Positions 37,215 to 48,660 of a DNA stretch of 64,000 nucleotides are shown one piece after another. Positions within the stretch are counted from its first letter, which is position 1, and the number at the start of each line of letters is the position of its first letter. The position numbers and the translations under genes are program-made. The stretch is from Larix kaempferi (lineage: Eukaryota > Streptophyta > Pinopsida > Pinales > Pinaceae): contig BSBM01000865.1 in NCBI GenBank assembly GCA_027924585.1, forward strand, positions 4,577,001-4,641,000, written 5' to 3'. The notes beneath the pieces are model-generated. The model worked only from the letters and a program-made list of their open reading frames with translations. It did not search any database and had not been told where the DNA came from.

Positions 37215-37985
37215 AATGTCCAAATAAGGTATCAATATAAGATATAATAAACAAAAATGTTAAGATAACAAGACAAAAGATGGAGCATTAGTTTTGCAAA
37301 CTATAAAATCAAAGTCATTGTTTTATCCTACATGGAAGTTGTGGAGCTTCTCATAAAAGAAGACAAAGTATGGAAATAATGGCAGTAGTGAATATGGATC
37401 AACAATAATAAAATTTGCCACTTAGTAGTTGGAGGTCTATAGTCAAGAAACCAATGATGTCAACCTTAAATGTTGAACTACCATCAAACACAAGAAACAA
37501 GAACGAGCAATAAATAACGTAATTGGTCTTTTGAAATATTAGATATTAATTATTGTAATAACTATTCATGAAGAGATGTAAAAAGGGTATCACTTGAGGA
37601 AGATACACGAGAGATCCGAGGAGTATTTGTAATTTTCATTTAAGATGAAAATTGCAAGTTCAATGTTTATTTACTAGGCTTGGGCCTTTCAGATAACCTA
37701 AGAGGATGTTGATCTCAAGATATTATAGTGTCCACATAATGTCGAAATAGGTTCGTTCCCCATCGAGAAAAAGGATAAACTATTTGTTTGACAACCAAAG
37801 AAGGGTTGAAAATGCTCTCCTAATTTGTCTCCAAAATATTGAACTTCAATTGTATTTTTGTTATATACTAAGCAAATTAAAGAGGCCAACTTAGGGCTTG
37901 CAAGGTAGCCACAAAAAGCTATAAATACCCTTTAATTGTCACAAACCTTTAATTAACATGATAACCATGAATGGTCAATAAAAGA
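37215..37985. repeat. Dispersed repeat T, copy 2 left part
   Basis: Counterpart of 24425-25195, same orientation. This copy is not interrupted by element A. Confidence 0.7.
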
Positions 37986-38936
37986 GAGGGTTGATATGAC
38001 TATTTGAAAAGCATGTTAATGTTTGTTATTTTCTTGTGCTTTGCCTACAAAAGATGCAAACTTAGGATCCCGTTAGGCTTAGAATAACATTCATAAAAAA
38101 TTGCAATCATTTATCTCAATAGAATACTCACTCGTGCTTGGCATCACTCTGAGAGGATCATCTACATTTTTTGAGGCATTATGCCAAGCTAGAGTAATAT
38201 CCCAAATTCATAAAAAATGCAATAATTCATAATAGGATCCTTTATTGGAATGAAAGCATCCTTCCTTTTATAGCTCATGGAGGATATCCAAAGCCTAGAA
38301 GAGGTCCAAAATCAACTGTAAAAGTTTGTTACATGATGGAGATCCCTAGGTGGCCAAAACCTCAACATATGGCTTGGATCGATCCCACAAATAAAAATAT
38401 TGTATAAAGGAGCCAAGTGGTTTCCTTAGAGAGGATGACTTCATGAAATGATAAAAATATTATAGAAAAACCATGGGTCCAACACCGAAACAAGGGGAAA
38501 TACCACGGGTGGTATCCCCCAACCAAGCAAACCACCAAAACTTTGCACTTGAGGAAGCTTCCAAGCTAGATGTGTGAGAGGAAAAAGGGTTGATCCATGT
38601 GCAAAGAGGCTAGATCAATGGATGCGACTTAATATGTCAATGACCTTTTGATATTATCCCTTGATTGCTTTTCTCATATGTGGTTTTAAGATACAATATC
38701 ATATTTTTGCCTCCACATATGTGCCATGCTCAAAATAATCAAAACAACTTAGGAAAATTAATTAGATTTTCCCAAAATATTAAAAAAGTTCATTCTCAAT
38801 GTAAAATTATAAGCTATAGTGCACTTTTTAATTTTCCATAAATTAATTAGTCTAGACTTAGAAAATTTTAAATTAAAATCATAGCCTTAGCCATAATTAA
38901 TTTCAAATGAGCTGAAGTAAGCATGTTTTAACCCTC
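37986..38936. other. Middle of repeat T present only in copy 2
   Basis: This stretch lies between the two segments shared with copy 1 and has no counterpart there, where element A stands. No coding signal. Confidence 0.4.
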
Positions 38937-39290
38937 CATGCCTGGAAAACCTTCTAGGAGGACAACATTACCCATTTGATGTTGGATATGTGTAGCAAGG
39001 TCTGAAAGGACCCTAATGATGCCAAAACGTTGTCAAAATACCAAGTGGAAGCTTCCCATGTACATTCATGAAATTCTACAAGGATTCACTAATGAAACCC
39101 TGCCAAATTTTATGAACTGAATCATATTTGGTAGTAGTGGTCAATATGATGGCACATATCTAAATAAAGGGCCAAATGGGTATCCGAACAATTCCTTGGA
39201 ATGGAATTATACCAAGTACAATTGAATTTATATCATACCCCCATTCGATCACCCTAAAACATTAGAGACTAGCATTAAAAAAAAAACTGA
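38937..39290. repeat. Dispersed repeat T, copy 2 right part
   Basis: Counterpart of 27543-27905. Confidence 0.7.
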
Positions 39291-40512
39291 TCTAGTTGAA
39301 AAACCCTAATACACTGGCTAGATGATATATATATGTGTCATGTGTGCCTGATGGACCAACAACAAAGAGTGTCCATGTGGATAGATACAAAAATACAATT
39401 AATCATCATAAATCGACTCATTATATAGTTAGTCATCCTTGCATGATGATATACTAACCACGTAGATATCTTCAAACAAGTTCATGAGATGAATGAGTTA
39501 TCCATTAATTAGTACTAAGACAACACCAAGACATTAATAAGAGCTATTTTTTCCTTTGGAGGTGGATTTAAATGACCAACCAATGTTAGTCAAGTGAATT
39601 AATTTATGGCTTAAATATATTAATTGATTCCAAGCAAGAGGTAAACTTTGTGTTCTGAACCATTCAAACAAACACTAGGGATGTGTCTCACAAAGGGAGT
39701 AAAAAATAATGAGGTGCCCTCCCCATTGATCTTAGCAAGTCCCCCCCTTATCTTTTCTCACACTTTTTTCTTTACCATTTTATTTTTCTTTTGATTTTTC
39801 TTTCTTTGCACATTTTTCTTTTGCTTTTGATATTTATTTTGATTACTAATTTTTCTTTTTGAGGGTGACAATTGAAACTTATTGGTCCTGGATGACCTTT
39901 TGGGCCCCAAATAATGACATGGCCTTAGCTCCACTACCAGTGAGTGTCCATAGCCTTGGCATAATTTCCATAATAATGACATTTACATCAACTAGGCTTA
40001 ACCTCTTAATTCAAGGAATACCTACCATTCAAACTGCAATCTTATTTTGCATAGCAATGGGGGTAACTTATTTCAAACTAGACCCAAGGGAGAGCATTAC
40101 TCACTTTGCAAATCCTACTGTATGAGAGGGCCTTGTACCGTGAAAAACAATGACCCACAATCATCAACCATTCATTGTTACAAATGATTGATCCCAAGAC
40201 CCATGGATAATTGGGAGGTCTTCCTAGTTGAAAGGTCACAAAGGGGAAACGTCTAGAATCCATCTATCAAGCTTTAGCTAAAAGTTACAAAACAAAAAAT
40301 GAAGTGAGTTTCAAAGGATGGATGATAAGGCTATAGGTGAACCAAAAGAAAGAGGTAAGAGTTTTTAACAATACCAATGGTTACCTTGGTCACTTTGCTA
40401 ATAAATAAATCACACATCTTTCACCCTCTTCAACCTAAGGTTGATGGTGGCAAACGTGATGAAATGAATTGTATTCCAAATTGAGTTAAGTTTATCCTAA
40501 CTTAGATTTATA
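39291..40512. other. Spacer with one unassigned open frame
   Basis: No confident gene. The plus-strand frame at 39859-40125 (88 residues) is hydrophobic in the middle (SLGIISIIMTF) and uninterrupted, and a mostly readable frame continues with stops to about 40280. I cannot assign it. Confidence 0.3.
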
Positions 40513-40547
40513 TTGTAATACGGTTGAATACAGACGTAGATCTTTTT

Positions 40548-40629
40548 GGGTACTAAGATCGACAAATTCCATCTGATTGTACTCATATGGGTACTAAGAT
40601 CGACAAATTCCATCTGATTGCACTCATAT
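40548..40629 (+). repeat. 41-bp tandem duplication
   Basis: GGGTACTAAGATCGACAAAT... occurs at 40548-40588 and 40589-40629 with one difference. It is absent from the other SMR copy. Confidence 0.85.
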
Positions 40630-41011
40630 GTGTCGGTTGTATTTTTTAATGAAGATTCTATTCTTGGCGGTTGCATTTTTTAAACGAAAATTATATTGTT
40701 TTAATGACTTCCAAGGATTTTTGTTCATCCACAACTTCCAAGGACTTTTGTTTTATGCCACGCTGCTAATCCTCGTTGAATGGTCCTTGTCAAACCCTAT
40801 AAGCCGCGGAAGGAAGAAATAGTTGTCTCTTCCTCTGGTGGAAGCTGAATATGGAAGCAATATTTGCTCTCGGTGTCTCTTAGCTCATATTTTATTTCTT
40901 AGGAATTACGATAAGAGATATTCATGTCCCCTCTGATCATCAATACTGGATTGCTCCGCAGAGAGTGTTAGATTTTACAAAGAGGAGAAGAAAGTTGTTG
41001 TTTTTGACATT

Positions 41012-41182
41012 ATGTTGTCAGGCAATAAACTGTATACACTGGAAAAAAGAAAAACGCGGGATTCTGCGAGTCCCGAGGCAGATTTACTCTATGGGACAAG
41101 AAGCACGCCAAATACATTGTCGAGACAAATTTTCGGTAGGGTTATGTCTTGGTGTGTTTTTAGAAGGCTGTTATGTAAATGA
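41012..41182 (+). pseudogene. SMR pseudogene, SIM motif deleted
   Basis: Starts like the intact gene (MLSGNKLYTLEKRK...) and keeps the first ~30 codons. It then jumps by a deletion of about 380 bp from the GCACGCC site into the 3' region near ATTGTCGAGAC, giving a 56-residue frame without the HKIP or CPLAPRK motifs. It cannot act as a CDK inhibitor. Confidence 0.75.
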
Positions 41183-41639
41183 TGCAGCAAATTACCAAAA
41201 ATTATGAATCGTTTCTGTGAATACTGTAATGTGTAGATCTATAAATAGAACATGAAAGTTTTAGATTATGTTACAAATGTATATTTTGATTTTTTAAAAT
41301 CAAATATAATCTTTTTTACCAACTAATTTGATTTCTTATTGTTTGTTGTAGGATTGTGAAGAGCAGTGTAGGCCGTCTCGCAAATCGCTTGTGATAATTT
41401 GAATTTTTTTGCGTTTAGCTTTTTTGTTCGGCCTTCCAAAGAAAAAAGGTTCCTCACAGACGAATATTTGTATTGTGGGGAATATTTTGCATTTGCTTGA
41501 CTTGTACTGTAAAGCACGCGCCTGAAAATAACGTATGCTTGTCTGACGTGATCGATAAATTTGTCAAAGTTGTTATTGTCATTATTTATGTCTTTTGATA
41601 ATAACAATCTTCTGAAAACATCAGGGTCAGAATCGCATG

Positions 41640-43510
41640 ACAATCGTAGACTACCAGCATTATATATCTTCAATTTGTATGTTTTGTTTCAATGGCGTCA
41701 AATGGGTTTTGGTTAAACGTTTTTCTCTTCTTGTCCAACGCCCAAATGCAGCTCATGAAACAACCATTCCATCTCAATTCAAGAAAAACTATTTTGTGGT
41801 TCTCTGGGCTGCATAAGTTTCATTGGAAATAAGAACATCCAGGCTAATAGAAAACACAAAGGGTGGATGCAAACTGCTCAGCAAGGTATAGAAACAGCCG
41901 AGACAATTATAAAAGCACCCCGGGCAACACAAATTCGCCAAATGAGATGAGAAATATAGCCTCGCAAGAGGCATATGCCCAACAAACAAGTGAATGCTCA
42001 ATCAGGACAAAGAATGGTCCAGGAAGCCCAACAAACAAGTGAATGCTCAATAAGGACAAAGAATGGTCTAGGAAGAGAGATATTTTCCCAAGATTGCAAT
42101 TGGACAACTTCTTACTGAAGTGTTACAACTCTTTCAATTGGACCATCAATCTCAGTGATGACAAAGAATGGTCTAGGAAGAGAGATATTTGCCCAAGATT
42201 CCAATTTGACAACTTCATACTGAAGTGTAACAAATCTTTCATTAGGACCATCAATCTCAAATGGCATGTATCCTCTGAATGGATGGCCTGTATCCTCTGA
42301 TACTCTAGCATTTAGCTACATCTTTAACGTTGGCTTTGGCTCTGGCTTATGGCTTTGGTTACTGGCTCTGGGTCAGGCTTTAGTTACGCGCTCTGGTCTA
42401 ACCGTGGCTATGCTCTAGTTCATAGCTCACTTGTTCCCACAGTGCAAAGGTGTGCTTATCTTCCCACTCCATCTTTTCTTTCTTCATGGCTTTGGCCATG
42501 GTGAGTCTTTTTTCTCTTCAAGTACTGCATTACAGTATAGGATTCAGCTGAATACCATATGATCTGTAAATAAAGGACTTATACCCCACTCACTTAACTA
42601 ATGTGAATGCGAAGTGGAATTTCAACTTTGCTCTCTGTTCTCAATATTATACAAACTTTGTTTTTCAGAATGACTTCAAAGATTGTTCTGAGTATATAGT
42701 GCACTCACAACCAGCAACATAAAATTAATAATAAGTCCAATAAAAAGAATGAGGACTATGTAAAACACTCTATAACTAAGAACTTTGTTTTAGGTGCAAC
42801 TCTTGTGCACATCAATATCCAACTAGAGGAATTAGTTAGTCACTGTGCCTAGCAATTCAATGTGCTGAGGTTGAATTCCATGAGTGCAATTACTGCCTTG
42901 TTCTAAAGTAAGTGCAAGGGTTTGATTCGTGGGCTCATTGTCCGAATTGATTCTCAGCATTCACATAAACATTCTACACTTTTGAAAACACCATTCAATT
43001 TAGCTTTCCGTGGCTTATGAAAACTGAGTTATTTTAATGGTCTTAGGTTTGGTGAATATCAATCCAAAATAAAGAAGGAATAAACCTCCGAATCTTTGTA
43101 GTGCTCAAATATTCTAGCTGTAGCAATATTATTGATAGGGCATACCTATATGATGATCTATAGCCATTTCCCAACAATTTAAATTGAGTTATTTCAATGC
43201 TCTTGGGTAAAAACAATGCAACATCAAGAAGAATAAACCCTACGAGTCCTTGTAGGGATGAAATTCTGGCTCTATCAAATTATTAACAGGGCAAATGAGG
43301 CGGGAGGCTAGGACAGTTAATAAGTAGATAGTGATGGGCTGTTACCAATGCCCAACGATTCTAGCAAATGCAATATGGAAGTAAACAACCCAGCAAAGAG
43401 TATGACTTTTTTTGTCATTGAAGAGAGGTGACGAAGATAATTCCAATCACCAATTTGTGGTGGCTTTTCAAGGTATCACATGGCTGTTCCTAACACTGTA
43501 TAACCCAACA
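41640..43510 (-). mobile_element. LTR element fragment R, copy 2
   Basis: Same layout as 29870-31391: internal part, degenerate primer site (GCTGAATACCA on plus, 42547-42557) and a full-length LTR of about 950 bp to 43510, which starts (minus) TGTTGGGTTATACAG. Both copies share the same junction with the SMR 3' flank (TTTGTTTCAATGGCGTC), so the SMR-R fusion predates the duplication. Confidence 0.6.
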
Positions 43511-43826
43511 CATAAGTAAAAGAAGTAAAAGAAGTAAAAAAAAGAAAAAGTAAAAGTAAAGTTTTGCTAAAAAATAGGACAAGAAAAAAAAGTGAAACCA
43601 CAAGTGTTTTCTTAATAAGTGGGTTTGGTTTTATTACCCAACAACAAACAAAAGTGAGATTTGAACTTGGGTGGGGAAGGTAACAATCATTCCTCCCAAC
43701 CACCCAATCTACACCATTTTACATATATTAAGGAGAAAATATTATTAGAAGAAGAATCATATTGAATATTGTTTATTATAAAAAAAGAAGGCGATATTGA
43801 ATAAATTTCAAACAAAACTCAAGAAG

Positions 43827-44240
43827 ATGAGTTTTAATGTTGAAAAGAAGGGAAGGTTTCCTAGCACCTCACTAATGAATGTCTCTTTACTATTTAGAGT
43901 TAAAGGGACACTTGCAGGGAAGGATGTCACCATTTCTATTGCCCCTAGTGAAATAAATAATTATATTAGTGCTGAAATTGCTAACCATTTAGTGATTCCC
44001 GAATCAAATATAGGTGAAAGGCTAGACCTTTGGAACATAAAGCAATTTCAAATAAGTGGATTAGAATTGAATGTTGGAGATTCTATGGTCGTATCTCAAT
44101 TCATGGTTAGTTCCTTATGGAGCTTTGATGGTGACATAGTTTTAGGGTTACCTTGGATTAAAACATTGGGGACCTTCATCTTAAATGACGAACAAAAGTT
44201 TCAGACATTTTCTTATAAGCAGAAGAGAATCACATTTTAA
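43827..44240 (+). pseudogene. Retropepsin-like domain without catalytic Asp (element C)
   Basis: 137 uninterrupted residues. The fold pattern of a retropepsin is visible: LLFRVKGTLAGKDVTISIAPSEINNYIS (where IDSGATHNFI is expected) and DIVLGLPWIKTLGTFILN (the conserved VLG-W-xTLG closing strand). The catalytic Asp-Ser/Thr-Gly is replaced by APS, so it should not cleave. The same frame runs on past TAA 44238-44240, TAG 44337-44339 and TAA 44343-44345 into the coiled-coil part, so protease-like and coiled-coil parts were once one protein. The start ATG at 43827 is the first in frame. Confidence 0.55.
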
Positions 44241-44360
44241 GATATTACAATGAAGTCAGATGTAGAAGCTCCAACATCTGAAGATGATATATCAAAGATG
44301 ATTTCACAGGGCAATCATAAGTCAGAACAAAAGAAGTAGAAATAAGTTGAAAAGATTGTC

Positions 44361-45041
44361 ATGAACAAAGAAGAAGAGATCTCCCGTTTAAGAGATCATA
44401 ATAAAAAATTGCTTCTTCAAATAAAAAAAATGAAGGATAAAGCACAACATAATCAAAATCTAGAAGAAGAGAATCGAGATCTTCAGAAGAAACTATTAGA
44501 AAACATTGACGAAAATAGTCACCTCAAGAAGCACAAACAAGATCTAATGGATCAAATTCAGAAGCTTAAAGATTATAAAAAAACGCAAGAAGAAATGACC
44601 CAAAATATTAAAGAAGAAACATACTCGTTAGACAATAAGTCGGAGAAAATTCAAAAGAAGATATCAAAGCCCTTGGACTCAAAAATCCACGTTGATAAAA
44701 AGGAAGCAAATTCAGTCCTCGTCACAGTTCAGAAAGAAATCAATATGGTAAAAAAACAAACAACAATAACTTCCTATCAACACCCCAACCATATAAACCA
44801 GTATCATAAAAAGTGGGAATTGTCGAAAGATAATGGTACTAATTTGCTCAAAGCTCTCAATGACAGATTAGTATGGAATCCCAATAGTCAGCAACAAATC
44901 AATTTTGGATGGATTGATCCATCAACATATCAGAAGTTATGCTTTACACTTAGAAGTTTGTATCGACATGTTTCGTCAGCTATGACGTCACAAGGAATGA
45001 TGCGATAAAATTATAAGGCTTTGAGGACAAAGCCTTTCTAA
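44361..45041 (+). pseudogene. Coiled-coil protein of element C
   Basis: A long open stretch (MNKEEEISRLRDHNKKLLLQ...) of 215 residues to a TAA at 45006-45008. By comparison with element A the frame continues 11 codons further to 45041. The first ~120 residues are a Lys/Glu/Asn-rich coiled coil. The C-terminus has the conserved block: YQHPNHINQYHKKW, SKDNGTN, GWIDPSTYQKLC, SLYRHVSSA. In comparison with A and B, the N-terminal half of the coiled coil is missing and the protease-like domain stands in front. No known function. Confidence 0.6.
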
Positions 45042-45052
45042 GAGAGAGGAAA

Positions 45053-45290
45053 TGTAACAAATAAAATATTAAAATAATATGAATAATATATATAATAATA
45101 CAAATAATAAAATAATAAATAGTGTTAATTATATTTAACTAAGAGACATAACCTTTGGTGAGTAGTCACCATATAAGCCTTATATATGTGGCTACATCCT
45201 CATTGTAAATCATCACTATTTATCTTATCAATTATATATTCGATTATTTGACCATTTATGGATCCTTTGTATTATTTACATTGGTTATTT
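45053..45290 (+). repeat. 3' LTR of element C (end approximate)
   Basis: Starts TGTAACAAATAAAATATT after the purine tract. AT-rich, with TATATATGTGGC near 45183. The end is not certain; R sequence follows from about 45310. Confidence 0.5.
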
Positions 45291-45309
45291 GTATAAGAAA
45301 CGATTTTAT

Positions 45310-45721
45310 CGTTTCATCAAAATTTATTCTACAAGTTTCTCCACACTTCATAGTGCCAAACACATTGTCACACGATACAAGAAATATAGATTTTCTTTGT
45401 TTTCTCCCTTTTTTAAACATCTAAAACATTTTCTCCTTATTAGCCAATGCCCAAATGCAGCCCATCAATCAACCATTCCATTTCAATCCAAGAAAAACTA
45501 TTTTGTGCCTATGCATAAACTATTTTGTGGTTCTCTTGGATAACTAAGTTTAAGAGGGCAAATAAGAACATCCAAGCTATTAGAAAACCAAACTTGGTGG
45601 ATGCAAACGACTTAGCAAGTTATAAAAATAGGTTATTCAATTATAAAAGCCCCCCACGCAACAGAAATTCGCCCAAGCAGATGAGAAAGATGGCCATGCA
45701 AGAGGAATATGCTCAACAATG
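45310..45721 (-). mobile_element. LTR element fragment R, copy 3 left part
   Basis: Internal R sequence (CCAATGCCCAAATGCAGCCC..., GAAAAACTATTTTGTG) interrupted at 45721 by element D. It continues at 57984. Confidence 0.6.
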
Positions 45722-45968
45722 TGTCACAAATATAAATAAAATAACAAATAAATATAAACTAACAATTAATTAATAATAATTATAATTATAATTATTCTAA
45801 GAGGACACGACTCCTCTCAAAAGGTACCTAACAATATATAAAATAGGCCCTCAATGTAATATTATTCATCACAATTTAATTATTATTCAATATTTATTAT
45901 TTATGAAGATGAAGATATCTTCTTTATCCGGATACAGATTCTCCATAACACACGGATTCGGTGTTACA
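45722..45968 (+). repeat. 5' LTR of element D
   Basis: TGTCACAAATATAAATAAAA ... GGTGTTACA. A TATA-like ACAATATATAAAATAGG lies near 45832. Confidence 0.92.
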
Positions 45969-45969
45969 T

Positions 45970-45981
45970 TGGTATCAAAGC
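45970..45981 (+). promoter_or_regulatory. Primer-binding site of element D
   Basis: TGGTATCAAAGC, one base after the LTR; one change from the usual iMet site. The R element shows the same variant. Confidence 0.85.
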
Positions 45982-45984
45982 TTC

Positions 45985-46560
45985 GTCGTCATCTTCGGTG
46001 CTCATCTTCTGCCACTCCTTCATCTGTCATCTTCTCTACCCCGCATCCTTCTCCACAACTGTGCCCGTGCTCCATCCACCTTCCGCCTGCCATCACCACA
46101 GCCCCCACACTCCCTTTTCACCTGCCCACTCGCTTGCTACCTTCCCGTCCTCGCCACACACTGCTTCTTTGCGCATACAACTACCTTCACATTTACGTGG
46201 CCTCCCCCACATGCTCCATTCTCAGCCTCCAACCACCTCTCCCCCGCAACCCCACCTTCTCCATGCTTCTGCCACCCTCCATCCACCTCTATACTTACTC
46301 CTCCACACCCCTACTTCGCCCCCTCCACTCTCCATTGACCCTCTCTCTCCATCCCTCCCGTCATCCTGAGATACCTCCATCCACTGCTTCCGCTCCAGCC
46401 CTATGCGCTGCTCCCACATCGCAGCTTCCCCTCTCCACCACCTTCCACTCTGTCGTCCACCCTCCTGCCCTCCTTCTTACGACCAGATCGACCCTCCTCT
46501 CTCCGCATACTCCAACGCCCACGTTACTCCCCTTCACGCAAGCACTAACCTGTAACAAAA
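45985..46560 (+). other. Pyrimidine-rich, G-poor leader
   Basis: About 575 bp composed mostly of C and T on the plus strand, with few G. All three forward frames are therefore open for long stretches, which explains a 228-codon apparent ORF (from 45903, inside the LTR) rich in Pro, Ser, Leu and His. I take it as non-coding leader between primer site and gag. Confidence 0.55.
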
Positions 46561-46826
46561 CAAACAAGCCAAATAAAAACATTAAATAAAAAATTTTATA
46601 ATATTTTTTTTTAAATTTTTAAATTTTTCCAAACCTTATAATAAAAATATATTTAAATATAATATTATATATTTATTATTATTTTTATTAAAAACACTAT
46701 TAATTATAGTAATTAGCATTACTATAGTGATTACCACTTCTTCCTAAGACATTAATTGTCCTTTCCCATACCCCATAAACCAAAATAACTCCCCCATATT
46801 CACACCCCCAGACCAAATCGAGAACC

Positions 46827-48290
46827 ATGACAGAAATGAAGGACCGACTGGAAAAATTAGAAAAAGACCAAATTAGAGATTTAAAAATCCTCGAAGGTAT
46901 AAACTCAAGAATGGACAAACTTAACAAAGAGTTTCAAGAAGAAGAAGAATATTTTTCGCACAAGGTGCAATACGAAGTTGCTGGAGTAGTCTCATGGGAA
47001 ATGAGGAAGCTACGAGAGGAAATGAAAGCATACTTCGATGCAAGACTAGAAAATATCAAGTAGTTTTTTAAGGAAAGATATGACGCGAGACATAGCGAGT
47101 CGCCAAAGGGAGACCACTCATGTCGCGATACAATCGATATCAAATTCCCCCAAAGTGGAGATCCCAGAAGACCATAAAGACCACAATCATCATAAACCAT
47201 ATTGGGCCACAATGCAATCGATGGGAGGATACTCAATGAAACCTAAATTGGAGTTATCTAAGTTCGATGGAGAATCAAAATAGAGCGTGGCATGGATCAA
47301 CAAGGAAGAAGAATTATTCTACATTCACAAAATCTTATCAGATGATGAGACAATTAAATATGCCTCCATGCAGCTTGAAGGACATGCATACAATTGGTAC
47401 ATGTGGTGGAAGAAAATGACAAAGGTATGTGCCTACAGTTGGGACACATTCAAAAATGATTTTTTTAAAAGATTCGAAGATGTGACAGAGAAATAATTTT
47501 TCGCCAAACTAACTAGGCTATAGCAAGAAGGAAACGTGGAAGAATACACCTACGCATGGAAAGCATTAGTGACACACGTACCAGAATTAACAGAGGGCCA
47601 TCAACTCCATACATATATCTTTGGTCTTAAACCATACATAAGAGACGAATTAGAATTACATAGCATGTCCAATTTGGATAAGGCTAGGCGCAAAGCAAAA
47701 CTTATTGAGGAAAAATTCAAACAATCAAGACAAGGGAACCCTAACAAGGGATATTTGCGACAGCAAGAGACTCAGTGCAGGTATTGTGAAGATATGTAGT
47801 CACCCGGTCATCAGTGTAACAGATATCAGTCATATGGCTATGAAGTTGAAAAAAACTCAAAAACATCAAGTAGTCGCACCGATAGTGATAGAAAAAACAA
47901 GAAGAATACTTGTCGTCTATTTGGAGAAGATTGGTTTCCAGGTCATAAATGAAAAACCAATCACACAGTACATTGCAAAATCATTAATGGGAAGCAAGTA
48001 CATGTATTAAGAGAGATAGATACAGCTGATTCGGATACAGACACAAGCTCATTTGAAGCATCAGTTGCGATGGTTACGTGTACTCAACAAGTCTGTAAGG
48101 AAGAAAAGGTAGAGACACCGGAGAAAGATTACACCCAACAGAAGGAAAGCCAAGCACTCACAGGAAAATATATTCCACCTCAGTTGAGAAATCATGACAT
48201 CCTTAAAATGGAACAACTCATATTCCAAGTAACAGAATAAAGGAATTCGGGACCAAAAAGACTACAACTTATGGGAAAATTAAAGATAGG
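46827..48290 (+). pseudogene. Gypsy-type gag of element D
   Basis: An N-terminal coiled coil (MTEMKDRLEKLEKDQIRDLK, 46827-47063) is followed, after a frame change, by the capsid domain: MKPKLELSKFDGESK, then AWINKEEELFYIHKI, YASMQLEGHAYNWYMWW and TFKNDFFKRFEDVTEK (47230-47496), then EEYTYAWKALVTHVPE to LIEEKFKQ (about 47720). A CxxC...PGHxC zinc knuckle (CRYCEDM-SPGHQC) lies near 47780-47820 and a second eroded one near 47905-47950. In-frame stops stand at 47281, 47494, 47521, 47797, about 47947 and 48238. It is the Retrotrans_gag family by motif order. It is more damaged per length than the large ORF downstream. Confidence 0.75.
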
Positions 48291-48660
48291 AATATCACAA
48301 TTTTGGTCGATTCCAGAAGTACCCATAATTTGATCGATATCAATGAGGCAAAGGAACTTAATCTTTTTGTGTTTCCTGCAAAAGGGCTTAAAGCCTCAAC
48401 CATCGTGGATCAGCACATAGAAGAAGTAGGAAATGTCATAAGGTATCATTACACATACAAAACTTACACCTACAACTCAATTGTATTGCTTTACCACTCA
48501 AGGAAGTAGACATGGTATTAGGCGTTGAATGTTTAGCATCACTAGGTACGTACTCTACCAATCTACAATAACAACACATGAGTTTTAAATGTAATGGAAG
48601 TAAGTATCGATTGTATGGTCTAAAGAAATCACCATCCAAGCAGAAAGAGTTGCAGCAGAA
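48291..48660 (+). pseudogene. Retropepsin of element D
   Basis: In a different frame from gag: NITILVDSRSTHNLID (active-site DSG changed to DSR), then MVLGVECLASLGTYS near 48510-48550 (closing VLG...LG motif). Frame changes and a stop follow. The protease is the last coding domain before the purine tract, so pol is lacking. Confidence 0.65.

Larger units (their letters stand above)
40513..41560 (+). repeat. SMR segment, copy 2 (duplicate of 28285-29740)
   Basis: Matches the SMR gene region from about 28285, including upstream sequence, coding start, 3' region and acceptor-like tract. An internal deletion removes most of the coding sequence. It contains a 41-bp tandem duplication at 40548-40629. 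Confidence 0.75.
43511..45290 (+). mobile_element. Element C: 5'-truncated small LTR element with protease-like and coiled-coil frame
   Basis: The 5' LTR and primer site are missing. The sequence starts in the leader (AAGTAAAAGAAG..., CCCAACCACCCAATCTACACC, matching the element A leader) right at the R LTR end. The coding frame follows (43827-45041), then a purine tract (AAGAGAGAGGAAA) and the 3' LTR from 45053 (TGTAACAAATAAAATATT). Confidence 0.7.

Noticed and set aside
39859-40125. Organelle-derived membrane protein gene
   Set aside because: The hydrophobic frame does not match any mitochondrial or plastid protein I can recognise.
45903-46589. 228-codon open frame (and two overlapping ones)
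   Set aside because: It starts inside the LTR, crosses the primer site and owes its openness to pyrimidine-rich sequence without stops; all three frames are open and none shows a domain.
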